From NCBI RefSeq assembly GCF_026230105.1, contig NC_079485.1:17277232-17341231 (forward strand): a DNA stretch of 64,000 bases, read 5' to 3'. Made by a program: the position numbers and the translations under genes. Positions 41,885-55,478 of this stretch are shown here, in pieces. The notes below the pieces were generated by a model, which had not been told where the DNA came from, did no database searches, and saw nothing but the letters and a program-made list of their open reading frames with translations. Numbering within the stretch: position 1 is the stretch's first letter; each line of letters opens with the position of its first letter. The stretch is from Diorhabda sublineata. Its lineage: Eukaryota; Arthropoda; Insecta; Coleoptera; Chrysomelidae.

Positions 41885-42400
41885 TCATTGGATACCAAAC
41901 AAAGAGTGTACCCATTATTTCAATGTTTTGACAATTCAAAAATGTTTCTGGTGGAACTGATGTATGAGAGCTCGCATTGTCGTGGTAGAAAATAATTCAT
42001 CTTCTGCGAATGGTTTCCCTAATTTTTTCGAACAATTCTGGTAAAAAAATGCTTGTGTACCATTCAGAATTGACTGTTCTACTTTTCTCTAATGAGACGG
42101 TAGCGACATGTCCAGTTATTTCGAAAAAACGGTCGACCATTTGTTTCGAAGTGCTTACCGTTACCTATAAACTCATTGTTGTTTGGTTTAGTATTTATAT
42201 GCATAGATCCATGACTCGTCATCTGTCACGATCTTATCGACTCCTTTTTAAGCACCGCGATTAAAATTTTTCAGCGTCACGAAATTTTTTGAGCAATTAT
42301 AAAATTATGCAGTATCCTATGGGAACAAATCTTTTTGAAATGGCAATGTGAGATTTGACATCAGTATTGCCATATTTAAAAACTTAAGTAGCAACCCTCG
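41885..42400 (-). mobile_element. Mariner fragment with one terminal repeat
   Basis: The minus strand begins at a terminal sequence CGAGGGTTGCTACTTAAGTT next to TA (42401-42402). It then skips to the catalytic domain: VTDDESWIYAY (first Asp region), a segment corresponding to RSTSKQMV, LDMSLPS and RKVEQSILNGTQ (GHVATIPLE..RTVNSEWYT in intact relatives), and finally the THDN-like region, broken. The DNA-binding domain is deleted. No second terminal repeat is found near 41885. Confidence 0.8.
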
Positions 42401-42402
42401 TA

Positions 42403-44640
42403 TTACCAATTTCCTACTTTTATTTTTATTTATACCATTTTCCTATAGTATGGTTAGTTACTAGTTGCCGCTTCGAGCACTTGTATCTGTATTTTCTTTG
42501 TTATCGTTACTGAAGAAAATTTAGCATTAAACAAAACAAGCTAGTTTTGCATTAGTTCATATTTTGTTCTACGAGGGCGCTAACCAAAAATTGCTACCGA
42601 AGGTGGATATAAAATATACTGAAAATTAAAAAAAAAGGTATTTTTAGGTCACATTAAAATATTTTGGTCACATATCAAATGACATGGAAAATATTTTTTT
42701 AAATTTTTCTGCAAAAATCGAAACTATGTAGATGATGTCGATTGTGAGATATTGTTTAGTTTAACCAATATAAAAATTTCCTCACTTCTAGTACAGAAAC
42801 TTTTTGTTTAATCTCTTGTATCAGAGTTACACCTCCAACTTTCAGAAATAGTTAGAAACAGATGTTAGAGTAATTACAGGAGCTCTTATCATAATTCGGT
42901 TTCAAATCCTTGCATCTATAAATTTTGCTTAGTTTAACATAAAAAGTTACTGTTTATATCACATTAGTTTGGCGCATCTAAAGTTGCTATTTAAGTAATT
43001 ACGTCATACTCACAAAAGTTGTACTTGAAACTTCAATTGAAGAAGACAGAAGCATGCGTTAGATAATCAATTTGTAATGTGATCATTAATCAAAAATTAC
43101 TCGATTGGTTAAAACGTCAAAAACAGTTTTGGGATGGAAAGAAGTCCATAAAAGAAATCGGTACAGGATCTGAAGTCCCTTCCTTCCAATCATTAACAGC
43201 TGGTTATTTGAAAGAAGCTTCATTCAGCCGAGATGTCAAACTTTTTCTTTTATTTAATGTCATTAACAAAAGTTATTTTAAAAGCTAGATGAAAAATTCT
43301 AAATTTGTCTTTGAAAATAACTGGTTTGGTCTATTATGTTCACCACTTTGAATATAACTATAATGAAATGATGAGGTAAGTGTGTACAATACATTTGTTA
43401 GCTGTTTAGCTCTAGTTCGTAGAGTGGAGACATTAATAAAGTAATATAAACGATAATAAAAATCACCTTATAATTTTTCTCTGCATATAATTTTCAAGAG
43501 CTTTATTATTGTATTTGATTCCTTACTATTTTCCCAAGCATTATAACCAAAATGAAGTTGCACTTATGTTTATTGTAATTCATTATGATTACGTTTTATT
43601 ATGTTAATTAGAATCAACAGATTTTTGGCTCATTTCTTTGGATAGAATATATGTTCTGAAACTTCTATTTTATCCAAAATAAGAAATAAAAGTTTCACTT
43701 CTAGAAAGATAATGAAACTTGATTTTTAAAACAGAATATTAACGGTTTTCATCGAAATATTTTTACAGGTATCATATCTTTCTATATTTCTAATATGAAA
43801 ACATCTTCTAAATTCTTTATTGTATAAATAGTACTGAAATAAACATAAGAATAAATGGTTTCTATTTTATAAAAACTTTATCCACTTTTCACCCAGTAAT
43901 ATAATGCTCATATTGTTTTATTATCGATTTTAATCTTCACATTTTATTGGTTCATTTGCAGTATTTTAAGAAATTCATAAGTTTTGTTATATCTTAATAT
44001 TCTTGTGGTGGTTTCTCAATAATTTTGGTAGTTGGCCAATTCCGTAATTACAAAACGTAAAGATCGATTATTCACTTCTACTTACATATTAAGAGATCTA
44101 TATGCCATTTATCGTGGATTTTTTTCTTACAATTTGGACGATTTCCAATCAATTTGTAAAAGAACTTGTTTATTTCTGTTGTTGGTTGGAACATGCAATT
44201 TTTGCTATTTGATCTACTATCTCGTTTTTGTCAATTAATGTAATGAGACCCAGATGAAATTGACATGTATGTAGCTATTTTCGCAATTATTCTTGATAAA
44301 TGTTAATTTAGAATGATTAAAGTGTAATTGGCAGAGTGCTTTGGAAGTCAGGTATTAAAAGTGCATTTTTGAGGTCAATTTTTTTCTTGAGTACTTCTAA
44401 AATGGCAAATGACTTGGTGAAATTAATAGATTTGAATAATTATATGTAAGACTTAAAGGAATCTTCAGTGCAACCAACTTCGGCTTGGCTTTTGAAGCAG
44501 CTGTGTTAATCTGATAAAAGCCTGCTTTCTTCAAAGTCCTAAAGTGCCCCTGATTTATAAAGCTAGACAAGGCTCAGGTCAGCAATAGGACGAGCTATTA
44601 TCCATGGGAAAGAGTGGCAACAACTATGTATAAAAAATGG
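42403..44640. other. No recognised gene
   Basis: Long AT-rich stretch. Open frames at 43079-43288 and 44032-44238 have no recognised domain and no supporting context. Confidence 0.45.
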
Positions 44641-46740
44641 AACAGAAAAATGAAAATCTGCGGATAAGCACCGTCAGACTGTGCGCGGCGCGGATATGCA
44701 TAGTTCAAAGGAGGAGGCACTAGTGAAAGTTCAGAGATATTTACTTTTGGCCGGCACTGATCTTCGTCTATTGTGGAACATCACAGTCAGGATACTGGTT
44801 ACAGCTGAAGTTCCACAATTCAAGAGCTTGCAGGGAACTGAGCTAACGACGTTACAAAAGTACACACTTCCCTTTTCTCCCTTTCCAGCGAAGATGTTAA
44901 GGAAAAGAGGTTTCTACAATTGATAGAACTGCCGAATGAGTGACTTTACATCTCGCAGTGCTATAGTCCTAAGCCGAAAAGACGAAAGTAATAGATAGCT
45001 TCTGAGGGTGGATATAGGTGAACCATCGCACTTAATAATTAAAGTCAATGGATACATCATTCACTACAGGTTTAAGAAAATATCAGTGCCCACCTTGAAG
45101 AAAAGGCGAGAACTCAACCTACTTAAATCACTTCAATGAAAGGTATGTAGGTATCCAAAGAAGTTTCACATCGGAAGTCTAGATTAAGAAGAATCAATCT
45201 CTGATGCTCCAATGGAAATTGAGGAAAACGAGACGGCTGTACAAGAATACCAAGAAATCTCCATTGATATGAATAAAGCTCAAGATGTAATGTTTTAGAC
45301 ATAAGTTTGACTACTTTGAACAAAAAAAAATGAGCCAGATCTGAAAGAAGCATATGAATCGAGTTAGCTCGTACGAAAAAGCAAAAAAGGCAGTGATACT
45401 CCTCAATGAAATGACTTTCTGTTCCAGTTGAAATCCGAGACACGACACCTATTAACAGACCAAAGTGGATGGAGGACTGGCAGAGTAATAAGGAGAAACT
45501 CACTACCTACAAAAAATGAAGTAGGACATCTTCGGCTGTAAGATTTGGCGAGCAATCAACAATTAATGCAACGTAGGCACCGTTGAAACCAGATGGCAGC
45601 TTCACTCCATTCTTCTCAATACACATATCAAAAGAGAAAATCTACTGAAACTGCATTGGTATAATCGACAAATGAAATTCAGAATGCTCCTACAAACAAA
45701 GAAAATGATGTATTTGCATAATTGAACAAAGGAGGCTCCTTTGATATGAGGCTATCAAGATAATATTAGTTGCGAGAAGATTAGATGGAATAACCTCCAA
45801 ATGGATGTCACAACTATTGACTATTAGAATATAAGATGTGACAGTAGGGCGGTGAAAAGAATTGGGGTTGTAACCCGAAGATTCCCCTGTGGTTTTTCAC
45901 AGCGATATCAAAGCCGAACATCATATATGGAGCAGTGATCTGGGACACTAGAATTAGTATGAACACCACTAGAATATATCTCTCGAAGCTGCAAAAACTA
46001 TTAAAACATGTCCATCGGCTTCGATAGAATCAATTTAATCTTACAGGTTTCCAAACATTATAAGAAAGTATCGTGGACTTTTCTCAGAAAGCAAACACAT
46101 CTTGATCATACCTCAACGAGAAATACCAAGAAGTTAAACGTTATTTTAAAACTAAGCTTTATAAATAAGTGAGATCAAAGCTCCGATATGCTTGGGCACC
46201 AATCAAGTATTTTTCAAGCAGAAATATATGCAATATAAAAATGTGTTCGCTTCAGTTTGGAAAAAAATTATCGCAAACAGGTTATTATTGTCTTGTCCAA
46301 TAGCCATGCAGCCATAGGAGCACTGATCCAAGCTGGTTTGGAAATGTCTTGTTTAGTGGAAAAGAAGTTAAATGAGCTAGGTAAAAAAGTAAAGTTACCT
46401 TCCAATTGGTCCCGTGACACAATCGAGTAAAGGGAAATGAAATAACAGAAAGACTTGCTTGAATAAAGGCGAGTACAACCTTTGTAGGAACTGAACTATT
46501 TGTGAAATCAGCCAAAATACTAGGAAATGAAGTAGATAGGAGAAAATCAGTTACTGATATAATCTACAGCGCCGGAGAAGGCAAACATACCCATGGAAAA
46601 CCCATAACTGAAGAAGATCTATTGAATGTATTTTGTATAAGTAACAACAACTTAAGAATATTAACTGGAGTCGAGAAATTAAGAACGATTGAGGAAGTAA
46701 GAAATATGAAATGAAGGTCTGTGGCAGCTAATGCTATCCC
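44641..46740 (+). pseudogene. LINE (Jockey/R1-type), degenerate RT C-terminus and RNase H
   Basis: The clearest parts are the segment at about 45870-46010, NPKIPLWFFTAISKPNIIYGAVIWDTR with LQKL (RT thumb/connection), and the RNase H part at 46290-46520: VLSNSHAAIGAL (SDSQAA-type), LVEKKLNELG, then a broken W.PGH.G..GNE region and TTFVGTELFVKSAK. 44660-45500 may hold the upstream ORF, with only weak resemblance. Stops are frequent. Family call from domain order. Confidence 0.7.
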
Positions 46741-47875
46741 ACATTCTGAACTTTCTAAAGGGGGTGGGATTAATAGATTAGATTTAAATGTAGATTATTG
46801 GATTTATAAAATTATTTGATTTGATTAATACATTGGGATATATTTTGAAATTTTTAAGTTATATCTGCTTGTTTTTTTCTATATAATGTATTATATAGGC
46901 TGATCATTAACAATGTACTGTTCACGGAATAGAATATAGTGTGTAATGTAACTATTACTATACTATTACTATATTATTAATGAAGTATGAAATAATAATT
47001 CTAATGTTTTGAGGAAATCATCAGCATCGTTATAAAACATACATGAGTACATTTTTAAACGACCCATTATACAAATATCCACTAGGTTTGTGAAAGAATA
47101 AAATTGTAAACAAATTATAATGGGGTACTAATGGGTTATATGCGTTTCCAATTCAAATAAGAAATTTTTAATTAGAAAGCATATCGCCCTGCTTACAAGA
47201 CCCATTTATGGGTCTGACCATCGTACACAGATTATACTTTTCTCTTTGTAAATGCGAGCCATCAAAGATTTCTTTATCGACAGCAAAGCCTACTACCGTT
47301 ATGTTTTTCATAATTAATTCTTTACTTGTCACGATGTAGAGTAGGAATTTCTTCCAGAAACAAGCAGAACTTGTTCGATGATATTTTGAGCATAAAAAGA
47401 TTAATAGAACTGGATAATATTTCTAAATTCATCCAACGATTATGTAGAATATTAGATGGTGGGACAAGAAACAACTGTTTTATTATATCTAAAACAAAAA
47501 CTGATATTTTCCCTCTCTCGTGATATTAACAAAATATTAAGGAAAATGAGAGGAGACTTAAGACAAAATGATCCATATATTTGAATAGATAGTTGCATAT
47601 GACATTTTTCCAACAGTGTTTGAGAAAATTAAAAAAAGTCTCTCCTATGTTAAGAACTTGGAGTACGTTTAATTATGAACGTGCAATGGTTTTTTCAATG
47701 AAATATCAGAATCATGCATTATGAACCATTCAGAAAGACACCGTAACTTTGAATTTGCTTTTAAATTTATATTGTAACAAAGAATTTCTCTCTAAAAAAC
47801 TTATCTGAATAATACAACTGGTACATTGAAAACTAGAATATGTCACTCTCGATTTATATAATTTGGAGAAATCTA

Positions 47876-47880
<5 letters not shown>
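46741..47880. other. No recognised gene
   Basis: AT-rich; the frame 47326-47523 has no recognised domain. Confidence 0.4.

Positions 47881-47909
<29 letters not shown>
47881..47909. repeat. (TA)n microsatellite
   Basis: About 14 TA units, next to a PLE tail. Confidence 0.95.
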
Positions 47910-47912
<3 letters not shown>

Positions 47913-48236
47913 TTCTTCAATTTCTTATTTCTTAGACCTTTTGATATATTGATGCGTCCAAATGTTCTTGATTTTAGGTCTCTTCTATTTTAATTATCAG
48001 TTCTAAGTTGATTTTATCCTTATTTTGATATTCATGATGAAGGTGATCTATAGATCAATATAAATAAGCAAATTGTCAGTGTCAATATCATATTTTGATG
48101 AAGACTTAAAGAAAAGTCGAAAGGTCAAAATTTATCATTCTTTTAAAAACTATAAAAAGAAACTAATTTCGAAACAGACGATTTCGAAACTAATTTTAAA
48201 ACTGAAGAGACCTAAAATCAAGTACATTTAGATGCA

Positions 48237-48238
<2 letters not shown>
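47910..48238 (+). mobile_element. Penelope-like 3' tails, back to back, with hammerhead-like motif
   Basis: 47910-48000 is a tail in minus orientation (CTTAGACCTTTTGATATATTG). 48001-48235 matches the 3' tail of copy A (39395-39560) in plus orientation and includes TTGATGAAGACTT...AAGTCGAAA at 48093-48130. Here the core box is closest to consensus, but CGTC has become GGTC. The tail ends at a (TA)n tract. Confidence 0.75.

Positions 48239-48293
<55 letters not shown>
48239..48293. repeat. (TA)n microsatellite
   Basis: About 27 TA units between two PLE tails of opposite orientation. Confidence 0.97.
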
Positions 48294-48296
<3 letters not shown>

Positions 48297-48940
48297 TCAA
48301 AATCTTCTTCAATTTGCGTATTTATATTGATCAATAGATCACCTTCATCATGAATATCAAAATAAGAATAAAATGAAACTAGAACTTTCTTCTAATAAGA
48401 AAAATGAATTTTTCCTTAGTCCTCACATCTCAAATATTGAATAATTTGTAGTTCCATTAGAATTCACAAAATAAAGCTACAAATTTTACTTAAAGTATTT
48501 AGGTCTTTTTTTATTATTTATACCTTTTTCGTTCTTATGAATGTGAACCATTTCAAAAAATTCTCTTTTTCATGTATAAGATTCCGTTTCAAAAATTTTC
48601 TAATCTTTATAATTGAATTTATTTTTTTCATATTTCATGTTCATTAATGCAGTTTTCTTCTTTGTTATCGTATTGATGACCTTTTAGTTTATTTTCTAAA
48701 TACTGAGAGGTAGACAGCGTCAGAATCAGTACAAGGCACTTGTTATATATAATATCACTTCTTTTGTTTTTTGAGTTTTAGATTTTAATTGAATGAAATA
48801 TTTGGATAAAGTATTATGTCCTTTATGACTTATAATAATATCATATTTATTGAAATAATTCGATAATTGTTGGGAATGACCTTGTATATATGGTAAGGAA
48901 AATTGGGAGAAAATTTTGGGAGAATAATAAACAAAACGAT
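48294..48940 (-). mobile_element. Penelope-like element 3' part
   Basis: The reverse complement aligns with 38900-39470. The order on the minus strand is the LTNYFNKYD-like region, the ...LYNKCLVLILTLSTS block with the endonuclease start (partly deleted at YIG), KFNYKDxxIL, the VHIHKNEKGINNK-like end, then the 3' UTR. The core YIG motif is damaged by a deletion at about 48710. Confidence 0.78.
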
Positions 48941-49989
48941 TGTATGTTGCACGCTAACTTTGTTAAGTTTCATGGGTAGGGGCGGACCTGATTGCAAATC
49001 ATTGATAATGGATAACACAATTTGACTTTAAGACGAATACTCAAGTACTAATGAAGTTATTTTGAGTTTCTACTTACTTTAATATACGAAAAAAAAAACA
49101 TATGTTAACATCCTAACGAGACGTGAAAGAATCCACATTTTTTAATCGATAATACATTTCTGTACCGAACAGTGCTCTCTCTCCGTTATAATTAATGATA
49201 TTGTCACCCTTATCACTAAGCACGTATTCACTTTATACAGGCCAAATCATAGCTTATACTGGAATTTCAATTACTGTGCACTAAAATTCATCTGAGTTTT
49301 ACTAGGTTTATATGAGAAGTTTATAATGATCAAAGTATTATTTCATAGCACTGATACAACAATGAATTGAGAATAAATGTATAGACAATTAATCAATAAC
49401 GTCCCTCACAACACCTACAGTTTAGATTATATAATACAGTCCTCCGTACACGATTGATTTTATAAATATGCTTTTGGGAACAAATCCACTGTGTAATTAA
49501 TAAATAGTGTAACAATCAAAACCCTCAATTCTATTGTTTTATGAAAACTGGTTAAAACGTTCAGCAACAAATCATAAGTCTTTAGAAATATGAGGAAAAA
49601 ATCTAACTTGATTCACAAGGAAATATAATGATTACAAATACAATAGAATGAAATAAATGAATAAAAATCGTCAGTGTCAGCATTAGTGTAATTGTGAGTG
49701 TTCTTATACTGTTGCTGTGTAAACAGTGTATTCAGTATGAATATCACGAACGATTCCAGAAATTCCAACTTAGGTCGTTATGAATGAAGTTGAATTTCAT
49801 ATGTTAGGTGAGGTTAGTTGGTTGTCGAAAGCGGTGAATTTCTTCTATAGATATGTTTTTTGTAGTTTTCTAATTCTGAACTTGATGTGAATCAATCTAA
49901 TGCATTTTAAAAAATTACAAAATTTAGAATTTATCACACCGCAATTCTTAACTTAAAAATTGATTTCTATTATTGTTATACTCTTATAC
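48941..49989. other. No recognised gene
   Basis: AT-rich; nothing supported. Confidence 0.4.
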
Positions 49990-52260
49990 ATAACTAACAC
50001 TAACACCAAAGTGGTCTAACTTCAATATATTTCCCGAGCTTTCGAATACTTATGTATTCATCGTCTGACACTGAAATAATTGTTTTATATTTAGGTCTTC
50101 TCTTATATCTACCTTTTTCTGTCACTCCATTCACTTTTTCGGGGTGTTTCATTTCTCTCACCTGATATTTACTTTTTTGTCGTTCTTTCAATAGCCAAGA
50201 TTCACATCCGAATATAAGAATTGGTCTGTATATTGTTAGTTTGGTGTGTCCGGATATTTCATCTTCATTATTGAATTTAATGTTCATGGCGTAATCTACT
50301 TTATTGGTTTTTGCAATTCTGTTATTTACATCTGCATCTTTTGTCTCGTTTTCGTCTATTATTGTTCCTAGGAAGGGGTAGTGTTTGACTTGTTCCAGTG
50401 TTTCTGTATTGAATTTTATATTTATATTGGCGATTTGTTCCCCAAGCATCATTACTTTTATCTTGTTCTTGTTTATTTTATTATCCATGTCTATTACTGC
50501 TTTGTTTCTTTTTAGTTCTTTGCTTTGCTCCTTCACTAATGTTAAATCTTTGTAGTTGTGAATGTCCCACCCATATTGTTTCACCTAGCACAGTGCATCT
50601 CTTCATGATCTCGACAATGTATTTGGTTAATAGTAATGGACTTAAACTTCCCTTTATTCCCATATTTGTAGTAAAGCCTTTTGATACTTTCTTATTTTTC
50701 ATCACTGCAATATTTTGTATTATCTTGATCATTTTTATATTAACTCCTCTTTCGACCAGTACCGTTCACATTTCCCCTGTAGGTACTTTATCAAAGGCTT
50801 TTTCCAAATCTAAGAAGAAGAAATTTTTGAAGTGTGTCTTCTACTTTTAATCTTATTCTTTCCTGTAATATTTTTCCATCATTTTCATCGCTGTTCTAAT
50901 TAATGTCTTAGTAGTTACTGCAGTCTTTTGGAAAACCTTTTTGGAATATTAGTAATATAAATGCCTTCTGTCAGTCTGTTGAGAGTGTATCCTCTTCTAT
51001 TAAAACTATAAAACAGCATGACTTTTTCTTTTTAACCTATATTTTTTAACACTACATTGTCGTATCCTAATGCTTTTCCATTATTTAGCTCTGTCATTTC
51101 ATGTTTTATCTCTTCTTTGGTAATTTTGATTTCTGATTCTTCTGTTATGTCAATTTGTACTATTTTTTTGTATGTTCAGACTCACTGTTGAGTCATTCTT
51201 GGTAATATTCTTTTTTAAAAAAAATATATGTTCTATGACTCTTCTTCTTTCTTCTTTGTATATATTATATTGTTTTTGATATTTATACTTGATATTTAGC
51301 TTTTCCATGCTATTTTCTTTTAATTTACTTGATTTTTTATTTCTTTTGACCGCCACGATGTTTGTTTCACATTATGTTTTCTTCTTTTTGTTCCACATAT
51401 TTCTTGTAGAGCATTTAATATAATATTTTCAGATGATTCTTTTACATTTACATTTATTATTTCTTTGAAATTTGGTTTCTTATTTATCTCATATTGTTTT
51501 TCTTTTTTCATTTTTTGTTGTTTTACAAGTGTAGTTGTTTTCATTCATTTCATCGAATTTGGATTCTACTACGTAGTGGTCGCTGCTAACTTCTGGTCCT
51601 CGTTTTACTCTTGTGTGTTCTATTTTATTCCTATCTTGTCGTTCTACTACTACATAATCTATTATTGAATTTTCGTTTCTGCTTATTACTTCTCAAGTGA
51701 ATATGTGAATATATTTATGCTGAAAGATTGTATTCGTTATTATCAATATATAAGGCAAAAACCCATCATTCTTCTCCAGTTATTATTCCTCATACTCTCT
51801 TCATAGTTTTTAATAACTGTTTTATATTCTTCATATGTTAAGCCTACTCTGCTATTAAAATCTCCTGTTATATACAATCTTCCTTTTGATTCTTCTGTGG
51901 CTTTTGTTAGTCCATACCAGAATATTTTTTTGTTGTCAATTTTATCATCTTAGTACGCTACTATTATAGTTTCCTTTTGGTTTTGCTTTGTTTTTCAATT
52001 GTAAGTATGCTTCCTGATCTTTCTCTACAACCCTGTAATTGTTCTTCTAAGTTCTTGTGTATTATGCGTTCGACTCCTCCATTCGATCTCTTTTCTTGCG
52101 ATACTCCACTGTATATAAATATATTGTTTTTGTACATATTTTCCATACCTTCTTCCATTTTATTGTTTGTGTTCTCCTAGTATATCAACTTCCAATTCTA
52201 TTTCTTTTCCTGTAATGCTTTTGATATTCTATGTCTCTAGTTTCTATTTTGAGATATTTT
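49990..52260 (-). mobile_element. RTE-type LINE, degenerate
   Basis: The minus strand runs from an AP-endonuclease region (about 52260-51400; YSGVSQEKRSNGGV and SRYxVVExxDRNRIEHTR-like pieces) through RT to a C-terminal region (50584-50000). RT pieces: FLDLEKAFDKVPTGEM at about 50760-50820 (motif A) and GIKGSLSPLLL at about 50630-50670 (motif B region). The YADD region is deleted between MKRC and KNKIKVMML. The end is HYPFLGTIIDE, DADVNNRIAKTNK, YRPILIFGCESWLLKER. Multiple stops. A motif shared with 63.8 kb overlaps its 3' end. Confidence 0.88.
50000..50584 (-). pseudogene. RTE LINE ORF2 C-terminal segment
   Basis: The 194-codon frame holds the RT thumb/connection (TKLTIYRPILIFGCESWLL) and the distal basic segment of RTE-type proteins. 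The first 40 residues after the apparent ATG include a deletion junction that skips the catalytic YxDD. The last 25 residues read into the 3' tail, where the GACGATGAATAC motif lies. Confidence 0.85.
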
Positions 52261-54470
52261 TGGTTTTTTTATTCATCAAGTTATATTAAAATACTAAATT
52301 CATATAATTCAAAAACAACAATAAAAGTCGATCATAAAATTCATTTTGTTGATTCATCTCACTTTTAAAATTGAAATACGTTCAATAAAAGGCGTTACAA
52401 ATGACTTTGAAATCGATAATAATTTTTTTTAAACTGAAATATATTCATAGATTACATTGAAGGTATTCAGTCTCTTTATTAATGCTATCCTAAAGTAATA
52501 TATTCATGTTACTTTTAGAAGTATACAATTTTGGTAGTGATTTTCTGTTGTAAATATTTTGGCAAGTCTTGTATATTTTGGTGTCAAGACAAGGTAAGGA
52601 TTGTTACCCATTTTTTTTCTTCATTCGACAACTGTATATGAGTATTGAAAATATTGATGTGAAGTAGTAAATTTTAATTCAATTATATGGAAAAGATCAA
52701 GTTAAATTCTCTTCACATACTTTTTAATGAAGAATAGAAGAACAGTAAAGTGGAACACATATATGAAGTCCAAGATATAATCCATCACATAATCTACTGG
52801 CATAGAAGATATTGAATAGTCTTCAGGTGTTTCCAAGAATTTATTGGTAATTTTTATCATTATATGAAAAATATCAAAATATAAAAATGAACTATATTCA
52901 TATTACCATAAGTTTTTATTGGATTTGCAATTTTCACTTATACGAGTATCATTACAATCTTTCTGGAGAGATCTAAGACATTTATTCAAGTGACAGGGTC
53001 TCAGTTTGCCAATAATACCACTCAATATAGATGTCTATTAAGAGAACTTGATCAAACAATATTATCCCAAAGGATAACCTACCTATTAGAGGAAATTGGA
53101 AGTAAAAACGTCACTGGTTTCTGCATTGATTATTCCATATACATGATTTTTACTTTGATATAATCTATTATCATATTTTGAATTTGACAATTATATTGAA
53201 CAAATGAGAACATGTATATTGATGGTAACATTTATTTTCAGATTGACCTAATCATTATCGAAAAAACGAAATGCCACAAAATTGTTACATAGGATATGGC
53301 ATTTGCGGTACTTAAAAAAAGTTTTGTAGGAGAGAGAATAATACGCTTGGTATCGCCGGGTTATTATAAATTGCTTCAATACGTGATATTAATATTGCTT
53401 CACGATATTGTATGCATGCAAAATAGCTTGTCTAAAAAGCTATTTATAAATCCTCATGAAAATAATTAAAAATTTAAACTTATTGACAATTGATGCGACA
53501 AATTCTAGGTTTTCTGGGATACAGAATTTTCTGTTTGTAAAACCGATTTGTATTCTGGACTGATGATTGAAGAATTGTTTCTCTCAACAGTATGATGGAA
53601 GTTCTGTTTTTTCCCAAATGTAAGATTAATATTTAGGTGGAAATAAAATGTCATATGTAAATCTCATATTCTTACGTTGCTTTAATATATTTATATAAAA
53701 ATAGAATAGATATAGATAGAACTATGCTTCTGAAGATAAAGAGGAAACTGAAGTACAATGTGCATTTTAATGATATAATGAGAAACTGCAACAGGAGACT
53801 GAAACAGCAGAATACTCATAAAAATCATAATGATGTTGATTTATCACATATTTAACAAAATAACATAATTATAGAAAATACTCTCTCCATTGAAAAATTT
53901 ATAAATAAATTTGAATAAGGTAAATTTGAAGAATTCAGACAAAAACTGTTCATGATAACCACATCTATATTCAATCCTATCTTCTCTTATCACCAACATT
54001 TTCTGGAAAATTCCCAACAAATTGCCTCGTATCGTTCTATTCAGAGCGCAAAGAGTGGCGTCACTATATTAATATCATTTTCAAGCCTTTAGTTCACTCT
54101 CAATTATTATTTCAGCACATTGACAGTAGAATCTCCAAATAATTTTGTAGGTACATTGAGTTTCTTGATTTTGTTGTAACCTGAAAACCGGTTATCAAGT
54201 TCCTCTGACCCACTAGAGGTCAGAGGTCAATTTCTGGCTCCAAATACTTGTAAATTGACATAACCAAATATATCATTCATATAAATATAGCAGAGACATA
54301 AAACGTCATAGCCAATTTTCAACATCGGAAATTGACAAATCCCTTCGCTGCTGCCTGTAGTACTAAAATTTATATATGCTTTGTGGCATGAATTGATGAA
54401 ATTGTCCATATAAAAACTCATATTTTGCATAGCATATTGGGTAACATTTACTCAGAATACTTGATCTTCC
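52261..54470. other. No recognised gene
   Basis: AT-rich; nothing supported. At 54195-54230 there is a short palindromic CCTCTGACC...GGTCAGAGGTCA segment. Confidence 0.45.
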
Positions 54471-54800
54471 CTGTCTTCCATATGGCCAAATTTACGTTGG
54501 TGAAACTCAACATGTTGAAATGTGATTCAAGAGTAAGAATCACATCTGAATGTATCTATCCTCTCTTTCGGTCTTGTTCAACGAAGTTAAAGTAGTAACT
54601 ATCAAATAACAGATCAGTGTTTGATTTATATTCTATTGATTCTTCAAATTATCTGTTAAACTATTCTTTACTTCTCATAGTTTTTGATTAAATTGGAAGT
54701 GTTTATATCTAAAGATTTGTTCGATTCAGATCCTTCGGTGTCAGTTGGCATATCTGGGCCAAGGGATACCACCGAGTAGGTATGATTGAATCAAGTGAAT
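54471..54800 (+). pseudogene. Possible Penelope-like GIY-YIG scrap
   Basis: At about 54485-54535 the frame reads GQIYVGETQHVEM, like the YIG half of a GIY-YIG endonuclease. A further piece (EWKCLYLKICSIQ-like, about 54690) could be its C-terminus. Too short and broken for a firm call. Confidence 0.35.
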
Positions 54801-55478
54801 GTAGGCGATTCTAAGTGTGCGAAAGAACATCTGTTCATATCTTGAAAAATTGAAAGGAAACATCTATTCAAATCTTGTTCGTTTAAGAGTTTCAATGCGG
54901 CTATTGTACAGCGACCATCTTTGTTGCTACTTGGTTTGAACTTTTTCTTCAATTCCACATTTCATATTTTTGGATGGAATAGAACCACTATAATCTACTG
55001 GGTTATCGGTAGTCAGTTTATTTGCATAGTCATCTTTTTAATTTCTAGTGATTTGACCATAATCTGGCATTAATACATATAATTCATCAATAGATGACAG
55101 CTAAGTGTTCAATATTATTATTCGTTGAAATTTAATATTATTTGTAGAAAGATTACCTACTGAAATGGCAGCACTTCATGAATCAGAGCCAAGAGCTTTG
55201 TAGCTAAACATCGAAGAGAATTAGAGAGCTTGCATATTAATGTGGTTTATATTTGTTGGTTAACAAATGTTCATGGAGCCACCATAGGTACTTGTTCAAA
55301 CAAATGTGTATCTTGTTCGTTCAAAAATTTTTGATTAACTTATAAATAATAATATGGTATCAAAGATCATCAGAACCATCATTTTGTTTGCATACGATAC
55401 TTCTATTATCAGCTTTGTACTGGGTTTTCCAATATTTTCAGCAAATTTTCAGGAATAAAGGAAATTTAAATTATATGT
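54801..55478. other. No recognised gene
   Basis: Nothing supported. Confidence 0.4.

Noticed and set aside
42010..42264. Plus-strand 84-codon frame
   Set aside because: It lies opposite the mariner transposase remnant read on the minus strand.
48941..49989. Host exon in the long AT-rich gaps (also 52-54 kb, 58-62 kb)
   Set aside because: No open frame over about 70 codons with a recognisable domain, no consistent codon pattern and no conserved splice arrangement could be seen by eye.
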